From T1Sed10-7 sp047921175 (GTDB taxonomy: Bacteria > Actinomycetota > Nitriliruptoria > Nitriliruptorales > Nitriliruptoraceae), in contig JBLRWQ010000001.1 of assembly GCA_047921175.1 (NCBI GenBank), forward strand, positions 1-64,000: 64,000 nucleotides of DNA. The letters run 5' to 3'. The stretch's first letter is position 1, and each line of letters begins with the position of its first letter. The notes under the pieces are model-generated. The model searched no databases. It worked only from the letters and a program-made list of their open reading frames with translations, and had not been told where the DNA came from. Shown in pieces: positions 62,134-64,000 of this stretch. A program made the position numbers and the translations under genes.

Positions 62134-63545
62134 GAGGGGACCTCCTCGGTGGCTGCCGCCGCGGCGACACGACGGGCGGCGGCGATGAAGACCTCGCCGC
62201 GGTGCGCGTAGCTGTCGAACTGGTCGAAGGAGGCGCAGGCGGGCGCCAGCAGCACGGTGTCCCCCGGCGCGGCGAGCCGGGCCGCGCGCGCGACGGCCTC
62301 GTCCAGATCCGCGGCGTGCGACCACGGGATCCCGGCCCGGTCGCAGACCGCAGCGAGCTCCTCGGCCGCCGTGCCGATCAGCACGGCCGCACGGACCTCA
62401 CCGAGGACCTCGGCCAGGGGGCTGAGGTCGACGCCCTTGCTGAGCCCACCCGCGATCCACACCGTGGGGCCTGCGCTGGACAGCGCAGCCATGGCCGCGT
62501 GGACGTTCGTGGCCTTGGAGTCGTCGACGTAGCGCTCCCCCCGGGGCCCGATCGCCACGGTGCGGAAGCGGTGCGCACCGGGGCGCAACGACCGGGCGGC
62601 CGCGGCCACACCGGTGAGCGCAGCGCCCGCCAGCAGCGCCGCGGTGCCCGCCGCGGCCACGTTGGCGACGCGGTGCCGCGGGACGGGGCCGTCCTGGTCG
62701 GCCAGGTCGGCCACCGCGACCAGGTCCTCCTCGACACGGTCGTCGCACCAGACCAGCAGGCCCTGGCGATCGTCAGGTCGCCAGCCCACGCCGACCGGGA
62801 CGCGTCGGTCGGTGGCGAAACCGGCGTCGCGCGCGTCGCCCTGCCCGGCCCGGACCGACGCGGCGACGGGATCGTCGGCCGGGAGCACGGCCCAGTCCTC
62901 ACGGGTCTGGGTGGCGAACAGGCGGGCCTTGGCGGCCCGGTAGCCGGCCAGGTCCCCGTGCCAGTCGAGGTGGTCCGGAGCGAGGTTGGTGAGCACCGCG
63001 ACCTCGGCGTGCAGGGCATCGACGAAGCGGAGCTGGAAGCTCGACAGCTCGGCGACGAGCACGGCGTCCGCCGCGCTGGCGGCCGCGGCCTCGCTGACGG
63101 GGATGCCGATGTTCCCGCAGGCCACGGTCTCGAGCCCCCCGGCCCGCCCCATGGCGGCCAGCAGCTCCGTGGTGGAGGTCTTGCCGTTCGTGCCGGTCAC
63201 CGCGAGCAGCCGGCGGGGATGACGGCGGAGCGCCAGCTCCGGCTCCGACCACACCGCGAGCCCGATGGCCAGCGCCCGGCTGAGCGCCGCGGCGTGCTCC
63301 GGCACACCGGGCGACGGCACGACGAGGTCGAGGCCCGCGTGGACGAGGTCGACGGCGGGCCGGCCGGCGACGAGCTCGATGCCCGGCTGCGGCGCGGGCG
63401 GTGGCCCCTCGGCCTCCTCCACCAGGGTGACCTCGACGCCGGCCTCGACGAGCAGGCGTGCCGCGGCCAGCCCGGACCGGCCGGCGCCGATGACCAGGGC
63501 GCGGCGCACCCCCAGGGGCCGGGGCGGGGCGGCGGGCACGCTCAT
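62130..63545 (-). CDS. murD: UDP-MurNAc-L-Ala--D-Glu ligase
   Basis: 471 aa Mur ligase. Rossmann part GAGRSGLAAARLLVEAG near 21-37, ATP loop VTGTNGKTSTTELL near 116-129, SSFQL near 168, HLDWHGDLAGYRAAKARLF near 192-210, DDSKATNVHA near 335 and DTVLLAPACASFDQF near 430. ATG 63545 overlaps the mraY stop (ATGA). Confidence 0.97.
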   Translation of the reverse strand: MSVPAAPPRPLGVRRALVIGAGRSGLAAARLLVEAGVEVTLVEEAEGPPPAPQPGIELVAGRPAVDLVHAGLDLVVPSPGVPEHAAALSRALAIGLAVWSEPELALRRHPRRLLAVTGTNGKTSTTELLAAMGRAGGLETVACGNIGIPVSEAAAASAADAVLVAELSSFQLRFVDALHAEVAVLTNLAPDHLDWHGDLAGYRAAKARLFATQTREDWAVLPADDPVAASVRAGQGDARDAGFATDRRVPVGVGWRPDDRQGLLVWCDDRVEEDLVAVADLADQDGPVPRHRVANVAAAGTAALLAGAALTGVAAAARSLRPGAHRFRTVAIGPRGERYVDDSKATNVHAAMAALSSAGPTVWIAGGLSKGVDLSPLAEVLGEVRAAVLIGTAAEELAAVCDRAGIPWSHAADLDEAVARAARLAAPGDTVLLAPACASFDQFDSYAHRGEVFIAAARRVAAAAATEEVPS

Positions 63546-64000
63546 GGGATCGTCCCCACCCGGCCGATCCATTCGGCGTAGAACACCCCGAGCCCGAGCG
63601 CGACCCCGAGCGCAGCCAGGATCCAGAAGCGCACGATGATGGTGGTCTCCTGCCAGCCGACCAGCTCGAAGTGGTGGTGGATCGGGGCCATGCGGAAGAC
63701 CCGCTTCCCGGTGGTGCGGAACACCGCCACCTGGATGATCACCGACAGGGTCTCGGCCACGAACAGCCCACCGAACAGCACGAGCAGCACCTGGGTGTTG
63801 GTCGCCACGGCCATGCCGGCGAGCAGCCCGCCGAGCGCCAGCGAGCCCGTGTCCCCCATGAAGATGCGCGCCGGCGGGGCGTTGTGCCACAGGAAGCCGG
63901 CGCAGGCGGCCGTCACCGCCGCGGCGATGATCGCGAGGTCGAGCGCCTCGGCGGACCCGAGGCCGTAGTCGGCCGAGTTCCGGAACTGCCAGAAGCCGAT
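63542..64000 (-). CDS. mraY: MraY, C-terminal part (start beyond window)
   Basis: Phospho-MurNAc-pentapeptide translocase that makes lipid I. The frame is open to base 64000; 152 C-terminal residues are visible, including FMGDTGSLALGGLLAG (catalytic/Mg-binding loop), the histidine motif MAPIHHHFELVGWQE, and at least three transmembrane helices. The missing N-terminal half lies outside the window. Confidence 0.96.
   Translation of the reverse strand: MGFWQFRNSADYGLGSAEALDLAIIAAAVTAACAGFLWHNAPPARIFMGDTGSLALGGLLAGMAVATNTQVLLVLFGGLFVAETLSVIIQVAVFRTTGKRVFRMAPIHHHFELVGWQETTIIVRFWILAALGVALGLGVFYAEWIGRVGTIP

Overview
The window is 64 kb of very GC-rich chromosomal core from an actinobacterium. Evidence: long operons with GTG starts and 4-base stop/start overlaps, mihF-gmk, divIVA-yggT-sepF-yggS-pgeF-ftsZ-ftsQ-murBCG-ftsW-murD-mraY, infC-rpmI-rplT-(rRNA methylase)-pheST followed by argCJBDFRGH, a type-2 IleRS with a T-box leader, and a degenerate PriA. 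The gene order resembles Mycobacterium/Streptomyces, but the insertions and low similarity of small proteins suggest a deeper-branching class (Nitriliruptoria-like is a guess). No tRNA, rRNA, IS element, prophage or CRISPR array was seen. Most genes lie on the minus strand, so operons read from high to low coordinates.

Layout. 1-8532 (-): argC-J-B-D-F-R-G-H, the whole ornithine-to-arginine route plus its repressor; argH is cut by the window edge. 8533-8772: divergent control region with tandem ARG boxes over the argC promoter; on the other side an S9 peptidase (+). 10879-12315 (-): ArfB-like ribosome-rescue factor and an aldo/keto reductase. 12350-18902 (-): small DUF1844-like gene, infC (ATC start), rpmI, rplT, TrmH-family rRNA methylase, pheS, pheT. 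19033-20241 (+): hisE, hisG. 20446-22119 (+): DUF222/HNH endonuclease (13E12-type) behind a near-perfect LexA box. 22293-37741 (-): rpoZ (ATC start)-coaBC-metK-priA-def-fmt-rsmB-rpe-response regulator/GGDEF-ribD-ribE-ribBA-ribH-HelR/HelD-like RNAP motor. 37938-39345 (+): a membrane protein and LemA, separating rpoZ from gmk. 39368-40254 (-): mihF-gmk. 40412-41718 (+): 5'-nucleotidase-like HAD protein and pyrE-like PRTase. 41776-47587 (-): TraR/DksA-type zinc-finger protein-lspA-rluD and dnaE. 47588-51901 (+): T-box leader, ileS and a small HExxH membrane protein. 51933-64000 (-): division/cell-wall (dcw) cluster from mraY (cut by the edge) to divIVA.

How it works together. The window joins arginine, riboflavin, one-carbon/SAM and CoA supply to translation (infC, rpmI, rplT, pheST, ileS, def, fmt, rsmB, arfB), replication (dnaE, priA), transcription (rpoZ, HelR-like) and septal peptidoglycan synthesis. 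The noteworthy content is mainly regulatory: ArgR half-sites with 10-bp period, a LexA box inside the HNH promoter, ATC start codons at infC and rpoZ, a translational ileS T-box with an odd UGGG, a bistable hairpin pair at the 5' end of the dnaE message, a palindromic operator at ftsZ, and a c-di-GMP-type regulator plus an RNAP-recycling motor translationally or tightly coupled to riboflavin genes. Several proteins also carry short in-frame tandem repeats in disordered tails.
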